Of a stretch of 20,205 nt of DNA, positions 1 through 6,619 are shown one piece after another. Location of the stretch: contig NZ_MSTI01000146.1 of assembly GCF_001949125.1 (NCBI RefSeq), positions 1 through 20,205 of the forward strand, read 5' to 3'. Origin of the DNA: Deinococcus marmoris. Its GTDB lineage: Bacteria; Deinococcota; Deinococci; Deinococcales; Deinococcaceae. The notes beneath the pieces were generated by a model. It saw only the letters and a list, made by a program, of their open reading frames with translations, ran no database searches and was not told the DNA's origin. Each line of letters begins with the position of its first letter. Positions within the stretch are counted from its first letter, which is position 1. The position numbers were made by a program, and so were the translations under genes.

Positions 1-1
1 G

Positions 2-100
2 AGGTACAGACTCAATGATTTCAGGGCAGCGGGAGACGCGCTCTGGTATCGCGTACTGGACGACAGATTTCAAGCCCTTCCAGAAAGTGTCGGGTACTAA
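2..100 (+). CDS. C-terminal end of an unknown protein (cut by window edge)
   Basis: An open frame runs from the window edge to a TAA at 98-100 and encodes 32 residues ending in ALPESVGY. The peptide is mixed and charged (RYRLNDFRAAGDALWYRVLDD), as expected of real protein. A good Shine-Dalgarno sequence for a further small ORF overlaps its stop codon. The family cannot be recognised from this fragment. Its coding status rests only on the open frame and plausible residue composition. Confidence 0.4.
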   Translation, partial: RYRLNDFRAAGDALWYRVLDDRFQALPESVGY

Positions 101-111
101 GGAGGCCACCA

Positions 112-183
112 GTGGAACAGGATGTGCTAGGTGAGGAGATCGGGTTGTCGGCGGCACTGTGGCGAAAAATGATGGCTGAATAG
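112..183 (+). CDS. possible 23-residue small ORF
   Basis: A GTG at 112 opens a 23-codon frame (VEQDVLGEEIGLSAALWRKM...) ending in TAG at 181-183. The reason to list it is an excellent ribosome binding site, AAGGAGG at 99-105, six bases before the GTG. That site overlaps the stop codon of the preceding partial gene, which would allow translational coupling. No family is recognisable. It could be a genuine small protein, the remnant of a longer gene broken by the repeat-rich sequence that follows, or chance. Confidence 0.3.
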   Translation: MEQDVLGEEIGLSAALWRKMMAE

Positions 184-210
184 AATTTAGCAATGCTCCA
201 GTCTGCGCTT

Positions 211-369
211 TTTATTCGGAGTCCGTATAATACGGACTCCGATTAGAGGGTGTTGAAAACACTCGTAATCCGAGCGGAGCGAGAAGGAGAAAAACGGGTT
301 CCGGGCATGGAATGCGGGAATCGGCGCTGTTCCGATTCCTGCACGAAACAAACGGAATCCGTATAAAAC
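211..369 (+). repeat. structured intergenic element with palindrome and hairpins
   Basis: This non-coding stretch is packed with symmetry. A perfect inverted repeat at 217-241 has 12-base arms (CGGAGTCCGTAT and its complement) around one central base, and its centre contains TATAAT (226-231). A stem at about 246-262 (GGGTGTT / AACACTC, one wobble pair) follows. A strong hairpin at 313-343 has 12-bp arms, one wobble pair and a 7-base loop. At 353-369 the sequence CGGAATCCGTATAAAAC nearly repeats the palindrome's left arm as a direct repeat, so the element looks bounded by related 15-17-base sequences. It may be a dispersed Deinococcus repeat or a small structured RNA started from the TATAAT. 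Only one copy is present here, so dispersal cannot be shown. Confidence 0.5.
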
Positions 370-373
370 TGGG

Positions 374-566
374 TTTTGGGGTGGCTCCCACGGTTTAACC
401 CCTCTACTTCGCAGCTCTGCGAGTCCGGCCTTTCAGGCCACCTCCCCTTAGAAGGGAGGCAAGGAAATTGCTGCGTGGCACGATCAATTGCGACTCTTGG
501 CTCCCCTTGAGGGGAGCTGGCTGCGAAGCAGACTGGCTGGAACAGCTCCGTAGGAGAGGGGTTATC
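374..566. repeat. palindromic intergenic repeat, copy 1 (right end degraded)
   Basis: The left end (GTGGCTCCCACGGTTTAACC, 381-400) and the cores match a second element at 10421-10589. The core at about 500-535 (GGCTCCCCTTGAGGGGAGC followed by TGGCTGCGAAGCAGACTGG) is the reverse complement of the left core of copy 2, so the two copies are inverted relative to each other. Several local hairpins are visible: GGCC TTTCA GGCC, CCTCCCCTTAGAAGGGAGG and GCTCCCCTTGAGGGGAGC. The right terminal repeat stops after GAGAGGGGTTA (554-564), and the outer part found in copy 2 is missing just before the udk stop. It probably acts as a transcription barrier downstream of udk. No transposase is encoded. Confidence 0.65.
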
Positions 567-577
567 TCTTTTGCCCC

Positions 578-1241
<664 letters not shown>

Positions 1242-1295
1242 AGCTGGATTGGAGGCTCCTCTCTATCCACGATCTTCCATCACCCACCCACCCAC

Positions 1296-2327
1296 TCACG
1301 CGCGCCCCAGGCTGCCGATCAGTTCGATGCGGCGTTCGGCCATGCGGCGGGCGACGACGCTGGGGGGTTTGCTGTACTGCTCGGCCACATGGGTAATGCG
1401 GGTCACGATCTGGTAGACCTGTTCGGCAGCCGTGTTCATGTCGGCCCCGGTGGCGGCGGCGATCAGTCCCGCCGAGTTGATGGCGAAGTCGGGCATATAC
1501 ACGATTCCGGCCTCCTTGACGGCTTCCTCGCCCCGGCGCGACAGGGGGTGGTGTTCTCCCCCGGCGATCAGGCGGCATTGCAGGCGGGACACGTCGGCGC
1601 TGTGGACGCTGTGGCCGTAGCCGCAGGGCGCGAGAATGTCGCCGGGCACGTCCAGGGCGCTGCCGCAGCTCACCACGTCCACGCCGCTGAGGCTGTCGGC
1701 CAGCGCCTGGGCACGTTCGGGGCGGTCATCGGCCACGGTCAGCTTTGCGCCCTCGCGGTGCAGGTGGGCGGCCAGCGAGCGGCCCACCGCGCCAACACCC
1801 ATGATCACCACCCGCACGCCGCGCATGCTCTCTGCGCCCAGCGCGAAGCGGGCGGCGGCCTTCATGCCCCGGTAGACGCCGTAGCCAGTAATGGCGCTGG
1901 TGTCGGTGTTCATGCCCAGCGTGGCGGGGGTTTCCTGTGCCACGAAGGCGATATCGGCGGGCGTGACCCCGATGTCCTCGGTCAGCACGGCGCGCGAGGC
2001 CAGCGGCCTGACCTGACGGCCCAGCGCCCGGAACAGCGCCTCGCGGGCGTGGGGGTCGTCTACCCCGGTCTCGGGCATCATCAGGACGCAGGCCCCACCG
2101 CCGTAGTTCAGGCCCGCCAGCGCCGCTTTCAAGGTCAGGCTCTCGGATAGGGCCAGCGCGCCGCGCACCGCCAGTTCCTCATCCTGCTCGCGCAGGCGCA
2201 CGCCCGCGATGGCGGGTCCCAGCACCGTGGAATGCACGGCCAGCGCCGCTCGCAAGCCGCTGGGGGCGTGCTGGAGGATCGTCAGGCTCTCGTGGCCGCG
2301 CGCCTGCATCTCTTCGAGGATCAACAT
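1296..2327 (-). CDS. Leu/Phe/Val dehydrogenase-like protein lacking the catalytic Lys
   Basis: This 343-residue protein belongs to the Glu/Leu/Phe/Val dehydrogenase superfamily, whose members reversibly deaminate amino acids with NAD. It aligns with leucine dehydrogenase over the substrate domain (SGLRAALAVHSTVLGPAIAG, then GYGVYRGMKAA) and a Rossmann domain with GVGAVG. The substrate-binding Lys (K67) and catalytic Asp (D118 in TEDIG) are present. The glycine-rich motif, however, reads GGGACV where active enzymes have GGGK, so the catalytic lysine is Ala79. The reaction is therefore doubtful, and a binding or altered role is possible. I chose the ATG at 2327 because families start there (MLILEEM...). 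In-frame GTG 2369 and ATG 2360 lack ribosome sites, and the stop of a leaderless short ORF overlaps the 2327 start. Confidence 0.85.
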   Translation of the reverse strand: MLILEEMQARGHESLTILQHAPSGLRAALAVHSTVLGPAIAGVRLREQDEELAVRGALALSESLTLKAALAGLNYGGGACVLMMPETGVDDPHAREALFRALGRQVRPLASRAVLTEDIGVTPADIAFVAQETPATLGMNTDTSAITGYGVYRGMKAAARFALGAESMRGVRVVIMGVGAVGRSLAAHLHREGAKLTVADDRPERAQALADSLSGVDVVSCGSALDVPGDILAPCGYGHSVHSADVSRLQCRLIAGGEHHPLSRRGEEAVKEAGIVYMPDFAINSAGLIAAATGADMNTAAEQVYQIVTRITHVAEQYSKPPSVVARRMAERRIELIGSLGRA

Positions 2328-2392
2328 GGCCGCGCCTGGGGCAGCTTCGCGCTGGCCCATATGGCCCACGGTTGGGAAGGGGGAAGCGACAT
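2321..2392 (-). CDS. possible leaderless leader peptide ORF (23 aa)
   Basis: An ATG at 2392 lies seven bases after a TAGGCT -10 box, the leaderless arrangement seen repeatedly in this window. It opens a 23-codon frame (begins MSLPPSQPW, ends QARPC). The TGA stop at 2323-2321 falls across the second and third codons of the dehydrogenase-like gene (ATG at 2327), in a different frame. Ribosomes finishing this peptide would sit on the downstream start, so it may couple or regulate translation. Coding status is inferred from position alone. Confidence 0.35.
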   Translation of the reverse strand: MSLPPSQPWAIWASAKLPQARPC

Positions 2393-2399
2393 GGGCCGT

Positions 2400-2405
2400 A
2401 GCCTA
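2400..2405 (-). promoter_or_regulatory. -10 box TAGGCT, leaderless type
   Basis: TAGGCT matches the TANNNT -10 consensus on the minus strand, with seven bases (ACGGCCC) before the ATG at 2392. No convincing -35 box is seen. It would drive the leader ORF and the dehydrogenase-like gene, and perhaps udk. Confidence 0.45.
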
Positions 2406-2683
2406 GCACCCTCCCTGGCCCTGCCCCTGTTGTGCGTTAGGAGGCTGTAAAACCTGTGCAGGACAGTATTTTCGGGGTATCAGGACAGGGAATGGCCGCT
2501 GCCAGAGTGGAATTGTAGACATCAACGCTTTTGCCGTGAAAGAACGCTGTCAGACCGTTCGGGGCACTCTGCGTTCATGACCTTGCCCGCGCCCTGCCTG
2601 CTGTTCCCCCTGGATGGGAACGGGGCGGGCGCGCCGCACGGACGCCCATGAAGCTGGATGTGGGCGAGCAAAGGGGGATGGGA
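2406..2683. other. divergent intergenic region
   Basis: This region separates the minus-strand dehydrogenase-like gene from the plus-strand E3-binding protein. It must hold the promoter of the latter, but I see no convincing -10/-35 pair. A short frame at 2577-2651 whose TGA overlaps the in-frame ATG at 2648 is noted but not called. No repeat or RNA gene was recognised. Confidence 0.4.
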
Positions 2684-4162
2684 ATGGAACAAATTGCTCC
2701 GCTCGCCAAGATTCTGGCAGAAGCGAACGGCATCGAATGGCAGCAGTTGCGGGGGTCCGGCTCGGGCGGTACGGTCATCGAGCAGGACATCCTGAACTAC
2801 CTGTCACGCATCATGAGCGGCGAGGAAGAGCCGCCGTCCACCCCGGTCGATGAAATGCCCGAGGGCTGGACCGGCGACGAGCAGCTTCCTGCCGGGATGT
2901 TCAGCGCGGACATGCTCAGTCAGGCCGGGATCGACAGCGACATCGCCGAGTTCGTCACGCAGTCCCGCGCGCCGGAGGCCCCTGCTTTCAACGCTGCGGC
3001 CAGCGCCACCCACGACAACATGGATTTCGAGCTGGACGACGATGTGGCCGATCTGGACGCCCCACTGGCCGCCGAGCCGCAGCCCATCGCCACCGACTGG
3101 TCCTTCGCCCCGGCGCAGACCCCGGCCCAGCAGCCCCCGTACATTCAGGAAGCGCCGCAGCCTGTCGCGGCGGCCCCCGAAGTTCATCTCCCCGAGGTGC
3201 ATGTGCCCGAGATGCAGGTGCCCGCAGTGCATGTGCCCGCCGCCAGCCAGACCGATGTGGCGGCAGCGGGCGGGGGCCTGAGCGGCCTGCTCTCGCGCCT
3301 GTACCGCAAGGACAAGGGGGCCGAGGCCGCGCCCGCCGCGTCCGTTCCTGCGCCCACGCCGATGCCTGAAGTTCAGCCCACGCAGCCTGTGTCCGTCAAC
3401 GGGTCCGACAGTGGTTACGCCGCCGAGCTGAACGCGCCGGAATTCGATGTGCAGACCCCGGCGGTTCAGATGCCAGTGGCCGAGGTGGCCGCCGCCGAAC
3501 CCCAGGTGGAGGAAACCGACACCACGGAGGTCTATGCCGCCGAGGTGGATGCCCCCGAAATGGAAGCCCCGGAACTCGAAGCCCCCGAACCCGAAGACTA
3601 CGTGGCTCCTGAATACGACGCGGCCCCCGAAGTCATGGCAGAGCAGGAAGCCGCGCCTCAGCCCGTGGCCGCCAGCGCCAGCACGGATATGCCCGCCAGC
3701 GCCGTGTGGTTCGGCACCTATCTGCGCCGCGACGCCAGTATGGCGGCAGCAGACGATCTGCGCGCCCAGCTCTCCGATGCCCTGAACATGGACGTCTCGC
3801 TGGCCTTCCTGGTGGCCCGCGCCGCCCAGCGCCACGCCGACATCCTGGGACTGGACCTGGGGCATGTGGCCCTGCAAGGCGCAGACGGTCAGGACCAGCC
3901 CATCACGGGCGGTGCGCTGCGCGACGCCATGAGCGCCCTGCACAGCGGTCAGGCCAGCGCCCCCGATCTGCTGGTCACCGACGCCGGAACGCTGGGCGTG
4001 GACGATCTGCACTTCCCCCACACCCTGACCCTCAGCCTGGGCCGCGTGCAGAATGGCCGCGTCGCCCTGAGCCTGAACGGCGACGTGAACCCCCGTCAGG
4101 CCGCCCAGTTCCTGACCCGCGTGGCCGAGTCGCTGGAAAAACCCATCGCCCTGGTGCTGTAA
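2684..4162 (+). CDS. E3-binding-domain protein with degenerate E2-like C-terminus
   Basis: This 492-residue protein begins with a peripheral subunit-binding (E3-binding) domain at about residues 2-42: IAPLAKILAEANGIEWQQL, then GSGSGGTV and a closing DILNYL helix. That fold tethers E3 or E1 to acyltransferase (E2) cores of 2-oxoacid dehydrogenases. A long Pro/Ala/Glu/Val linker follows, with PEVHVP-type repeats near residues 166-185. The C-terminal 160 residues resemble an E2 catalytic domain (VTDAGTLGVDDLHF; final AAQFLTRVAESLEKPIALVL), but the DHRVVDG active-site motif reads NGDVNPR, so acyl transfer is unlikely. No lipoyl domain is present. The ATG at 2684 has AAGGGGG (2671-2677) six bases upstream; in-frame ATG 2648 lacks such a site. 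Cotranscribed complex genes are absent. Confidence 0.8.
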   Translation: MEQIAPLAKILAEANGIEWQQLRGSGSGGTVIEQDILNYLSRIMSGEEEPPSTPVDEMPEGWTGDEQLPAGMFSADMLSQAGIDSDIAEFVTQSRAPEAPAFNAAASATHDNMDFELDDDVADLDAPLAAEPQPIATDWSFAPAQTPAQQPPYIQEAPQPVAAAPEVHLPEVHVPEMQVPAVHVPAASQTDVAAAGGGLSGLLSRLYRKDKGAEAAPAASVPAPTPMPEVQPTQPVSVNGSDSGYAAELNAPEFDVQTPAVQMPVAEVAAAEPQVEETDTTEVYAAEVDAPEMEAPELEAPEPEDYVAPEYDAAPEVMAEQEAAPQPVAASASTDMPASAVWFGTYLRRDASMAAADDLRAQLSDALNMDVSLAFLVARAAQRHADILGLDLGHVALQGADGQDQPITGGALRDAMSALHSGQASAPDLLVTDAGTLGVDDLHFPHTLTLSLGRVQNGRVALSLNGDVNPRQAAQFLTRVAESLEKPIALVL

Positions 4163-4181
4163 CCGCGCCGCCGTATGTCAG

Positions 4182-4219
4182 AGGCCCACTCCCGCAGATG
4201 TCGGGGGTGGGCCTTTTTT
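4182..4219 (+). terminator. Rho-independent terminator
   Basis: A 13-bp stem AGGCCCACTCCCG / CGGGGGTGGGCCT, with one G-T pair and a CAGATGT loop, is followed by six or more T residues. It lies 20 bases after the stop of the E3-binding protein. It is the clearest terminator in the window. Confidence 0.9.
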
Positions 4220-4247
4220 GTGTGCCGGACACTCTGAAAGCCGGATG

Positions 4248-4562
4248 TTATGGAAACGGGGCTTTGCCCGCCGTCCACCCGCCATCTGGCCCCCCGGCCC
4301 AGTGCCACTCTCCGCCGCCCGGATGCTGCTGAACAGCCACCTTGACTGCGTCCAGCGGTACGCGGCGGGCAAAGCGGGTGCGGGCGTGCCAGCCCCCCAG
4401 AAAAGCAGAGGCCTGCGCCGATGCTGCGCCGCTGGAAGGGAATCCACGTAGCGCTGCCCAGGCACGGTTGACCGCCAGATCAAACAGGGCGGGTGGTGCG
4501 GCGGCGGCGTTGTGTTCGCCCTGCGCACTGGCCTCGGTCAGAAAGGGGCGTTCTTCAGGCAT
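4248..4562 (-). CDS. small hypothetical protein
   Basis: This is a 104-residue protein of unknown family. Its codon use is typical of the neighbours, with G or C at most third positions. A central segment, ALFDLAVNRAWAALRGFPSSG followed by ASAFLGGWHARTRFARRVPLDAVK, looks like folded protein with conserved-type aromatic and basic residues. The C-terminus is Gly/Trp-rich. The ATG at 4562 has GAGG six bases upstream. It starts 25 bases after the DinB-like gene on the same strand and probably belongs to that operon. Overlapping frames on both strands are judged shadows. Function cannot be assigned. Confidence 0.6.
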   Translation of the reverse strand: MPEERPFLTEASAQGEHNAAAAPPALFDLAVNRAWAALRGFPSSGAASAQASAFLGGWHARTRFARRVPLDAVKVAVQQHPGGGEWHWAGGPDGGWTAGKAPFP

Positions 4563-4587
4563 GGCGGGCCTCGGGCATAGCGGGCAG

Positions 4588-4998
4588 CTACGCCAATCGG
4601 GTGGGATTGGCCAGTGCGGCGATCTGTCCGGCGTGCCAGACGGTGTGGCGGGCGTTCAGGCGCAGCACTTCCGAGACGGTCATGCTCTCGTCGCTGTGCG
4701 TCAGCCGGGTTTGGAGCGCCACGGCAGTCAGCGCGCGGGTGGCGTCCACCTCCCAGGCCATCAAGCGGGTCAATCCTGCGGCATCGTCGGGGGCGGGGGT
4801 GTTCGTGGCGGCGGCGATCTGGGTCCAGTAATCGCGCTTGGTGGCGGTCAGGTGACTGGTCAGCCAGCCCACGCGCGGGTGTGGTTGCCCGTCAATTAAT
4901 GCCAGAGCAGCGCGCACGCTTTCCCAGGGGGCGTGGTTGGCCTCGTCCAGCAGGGTGGCCAGGGCATTGGCGCTGAAGCTTTCTGCACTGGAAGTCAT
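4588..4998 (-). CDS. DinB-like (DUF664-type) protein
   Basis: This 136-residue protein matches the DinB/YfiT-like four-helix bundle, a family of putative metal-dependent, often thiol-linked enzymes that is greatly expanded in Deinococcus. The C-terminal NARHTVWHAGQIAAL segment supplies the family's closing H-x3-H-x2-Q metal-site pattern, and the HLTATKRDYWTQI helix carries another candidate ligand. The open frame extends far upstream of 4998, but that part overlaps the preceding gene and has shadow-like Arg/Pro/Gly composition. I therefore chose the ATG at 4998, where ATGA overlaps the stop of the membrane protein gene and implies translational coupling. Substrate is unknown. Confidence 0.85.
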   Translation of the reverse strand: MTSSAESFSANALATLLDEANHAPWESVRAALALIDGQPHPRVGWLTSHLTATKRDYWTQIAAATNTPAPDDAAGLTRLMAWEVDATRALTAVALQTRLTHSDESMTVSEVLRLNARHTVWHAGQIAALANPTRLA

Positions 4999-5507
4999 GC
5001 GCGGCTCCCGGAGCGTACCGAGAACGCCTCGCCGTCGCGGGTCAGGCGGCCCAGTTCCAGCATGCGGGCGGTCACGGCGCGGGCCTGGGTCTCGTCCAGC
5101 GGGCTGCTTTCGGCCAGATCGTTCAGGGTGAACACGCCGCCCTTGCGCCACGCCAGACGGTAGACCATGCGCTCCTGCATGTCCGGGCGGCCCTCCTGCG
5201 TCTGCTTGCGGCCAAAGACGCGCCACACCGCGTAGCCTGCCGCCAGCCCCACCAGCAGCGCCAGCGGGATCAGCCGGGCGGCCAGCACCGGGTCGCCCAC
5301 CTGCGTGCCCAGGGTCCGCAGCGCGTCGTGGGCCGCCGCTACTGCTCCGGCATCTGCGCCGCCCTCGGTCAATCTGCGGAGCGCGCCCCTGGCCCGCAGG
5401 TAGCCCATGACCCCGGACATGTCGCCGCGCACGAAGATGGCGCTGTAGGCCACCAGCGCCGCCGCGAACCCCACCAGGGCAGAGAGAATCAACCGTAGTC
5501 CTTTCAC
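4995..5507 (-). CDS. membrane protein with C-terminal winged-helix-like region
   Basis: This 170-residue protein has an N-terminal membrane segment at about residues 5-25 (LILSALVGFAAALVAYSAIF) and a second at about 80-98 (LIPLALLVGLAAGYAVWRVF). Its C-terminus (about 113-165) reads like a winged helix: RLAWRKGGVFTLNDLAESSPL, then a TQARAVTARMLELGRL recognition-type helix and a short wing. A cytoplasmic DNA- or protein-binding domain anchored in the membrane is inferred; no specific family is recognised. The GTG start at 5507 is leaderless in type, with TAGCAT six bases upstream. Its stop overlaps the DinB-like start (ATGA), so the two genes are one operon. Confidence 0.75.
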   Translation of the reverse strand: MKGLRLILSALVGFAAALVAYSAIFVRGDMSGVMGYLRARGALRRLTEGGADAGAVAAAHDALRTLGTQVGDPVLAARLIPLALLVGLAAGYAVWRVFGRKQTQEGRPDMQERMVYRLAWRKGGVFTLNDLAESSPLDETQARAVTARMLELGRLTRDGEAFSVRSGSRA

Positions 5508-5513
5508 GCCGTC

Positions 5514-5519
5514 ATGCTA
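5514..5519 (-). promoter_or_regulatory. -10 box TAGCAT, leaderless start of membrane/DinB operon
   Basis: TAGCAT fits TANNNT and lies six bases (GACGGC) before the GTG at 5507. There is no Shine-Dalgarno sequence in this interval, which supports a leaderless transcript. No clear -35 box is seen. Confidence 0.55.
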
Positions 5520-5617
5520 GGCCACAACCGCCGCAGAAATGGTGCGCGATGAGGAAAAGGGCGCGAATTGAGACTGGCCTTCACATCCATTCTGGAAAAC
5601 GCCACTATGGCAGGCAG

Positions 5618-5668
5618 ATGAAACCTCCTGCCCCGGTCTTCCGCTCCGTCGTGCTGGCCCAGTTTTGA
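5618..5668 (+). CDS. possible leader peptide ORF (16 aa) coupled to the GNAT gene
   Basis: The frame MKPPAPVFRSVVLAQF ends at TGA 5666-5668, which overlaps the TTG start (5665-5667) of the acetyltransferase as TTGA. Six bases before its ATG lies TATGGC, a weak -10 match lacking the final T. The arrangement repeats at 9632-9670. Coding status is inferred from position only. Confidence 0.35.
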   Translation: MKPPAPVFRSVVLAQF

Positions 5669-6198
5669 ACCCCAAACTGGAGATCAGACCGCTGGCTGCC
5701 GCGCCCGAGACCCGCACGCAACTGGCCGGGATGCTGGTGGAAACGGTGGCCCAGGGCGGCTCGGTGGGCTTCATGCACCCGCTGACGCTGGAAGCCGCCG
5801 CTGCATTCTGGGACGGAGCGCTGGCTGCCGCCTCGCGCGGCGAACGCATGATCCTGGGCGGCTGGAACGGCCCACAGTTGATCGGCACCGTCACCCTGAT
5901 TCTGAACACCCCGCCCAACCAGCCCCATCGCGCCGAGATCGCCAAGATGATGACCCGCCCCCAGTGGCGTGGTCAGGGCGTGGCGTCCGCCCTGCTGCGT
6001 GAAGCCGAGGCCCTGGCCGTGCAGAACGGGCGCACCATGCTGGTGCTGGACACCGCCTCGGATGAGGGGGCGGCGGGGCTGTATGAGAGCGCGGGCTACA
6101 CCTTTGCTGGAGAGTTGCCCGACTACGCCCTCAAGCCGCACGGGGGACTGACGGGAACGCGGCTGTACTGGAAACGGTTGGAAGAGTCGGAGAGGTAA
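5665..6198 (+). CDS. GNAT family N-acetyltransferase
   Basis: This 177-residue protein is a GNAT fold enzyme, which transfers an acetyl group from acetyl-CoA to an amine. The acetyl-CoA loop is seen in TRPQWRGQGVASALLREAEA (Q/R-x-x-G-x-G/A type, about residues 96-115). The following strand MLVLDTAS and the C-terminal AAGLYESAGYTFAGELPDYAL are typical of the family, as is the N-terminal LEIRPL strand. Substrate is not predictable. There is no in-frame ATG near the start. The TTG at 5665 is chosen because it begins just before the first conserved strand and overlaps the stop of a short upstream ORF. The flanking genes are on the opposite strand, so it is monocistronic. Confidence 0.85.
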   Translation: MNPKLEIRPLAAAPETRTQLAGMLVETVAQGGSVGFMHPLTLEAAAAFWDGALAAASRGERMILGGWNGPQLIGTVTLILNTPPNQPHRAEIAKMMTRPQWRGQGVASALLREAEALAVQNGRTMLVLDTASDEGAAGLYESAGYTFAGELPDYALKPHGGLTGTRLYWKRLEESER

Positions 6199-6200
6199 CT

Positions 6201-6216
6201 GGCGCAAACGCCGTTT
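6201..6216 (+). terminator. weak terminator-like hairpin after GNAT gene
   Basis: GGCG-CAAA-CGCC followed by GTTTT lies directly after the acetyltransferase stop, in the convergent gap with the next minus-strand gene. The stem is only four base pairs, so this is tentative. Confidence 0.3.
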
Positions 6217-6249
6217 TCCATCAACCATCCACTTTCCACCATCACCCCG

Positions 6250-6558
6250 TCACCACTTGTCGTCGTCCAGCACCTCGTCCTTGCCGTCGCGGCGGGCCTT
6301 GCGGCGGGCTTCCTTGCTCTGCTTGCGTTTGGGCCGGGGTGGCAGGGCCAGTTCGTACACGCGCGACGGATCGCAGGGGGCCGGGTACTCGCCCAGCGAT
6401 TCGCCGGGATCGGCCATCCGCAGGTTTCCGGCGATGTGCAGGTGGCGCTCGCCGCAGTACGGGCAGTCGTCCACCACCCAGAACATCACGCGGGTGCCGG
6501 GCATATCGCGCAGCGACGCGAAGGCCATGCGCGGGGTATTGCGGTCTTTCTTGCCCAT
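6250..6558 (-). CDS. small CxxC protein with basic tail
   Basis: This 102-residue protein of unknown family carries CPYCGERHLH (C32, C35, H39, H41), a plausible zinc-binding knuckle, after a hydrophobic strand (RVMFWVVDD). A Lys/Arg-rich segment follows (RPKRKQSKEARRKARRDGK, about residues 76-94), then an acidic end (DEVLDDDKW). The basic tail suggests nucleic-acid or ribosome contact, but this is inference. The frame is open further upstream, but the ATG at 6558 (MGKKDRN) is preferred: TAGCCT lies eight bases before it, and the upstream extension has low-quality composition. It is the last gene of a minus-strand group. Confidence 0.7.
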   Translation of the reverse strand: MGKKDRNTPRMAFASLRDMPGTRVMFWVVDDCPYCGERHLHIAGNLRMADPGESLGEYPAPCDPSRVYELALPPRPKRKQSKEARRKARRDGKDEVLDDDKW

Positions 6559-6566
6559 AGGACTGC

Positions 6567-6572
6567 AGGCTA
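6567..6572 (-). promoter_or_regulatory. -10 box TAGCCT, leaderless type
   Basis: TAGCCT lies eight bases (GCAGTCCT) upstream of the ATG at 6558 on the minus strand, with no ribosome binding site between. It would give the small CxxC gene its own leaderless transcript. Confidence 0.45.
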
Positions 6573-6619
6573 GCGCGGGCGTGGCGGGCCTTCTGTAGCG
6601 TCCCTCAGCGTTGACGGGT

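Noticed and set aside
1389..2150. 253-codon plus-strand frame opposite the dehydrogenase-like gene
   Set aside because: Gly/His/Val-rich shadow with no motif; the minus-strand frame has clear family signatures.
2577..2651. 24-codon frame whose TGA overlaps ATG 2648
   Set aside because: It looked like another leader ORF, but no TANNNT box precedes it, and the better-supported start of the downstream gene is 2684, so the overlap is probably chance.
2804..4021. 405-codon minus-strand frame opposite the E3-binding protein
   Set aside because: Its Gly/His/Arg-rich repetitive translation mirrors the Pro/Ala/Val/Glu linker on the other strand.
4178..4528. 116-codon minus-strand frame overlapping the small hypothetical gene
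   Set aside because: It runs through the strong terminator and has Pro/Arg-rich composition; the 104-residue frame has better codon use and a ribosome site.
4999..5226. N-terminal extension of the DinB-like frame
   Set aside because: It overlaps the membrane protein gene and is Arg/Pro/Gly-rich; the ATGA junction at 4995-4998 gives a better start.
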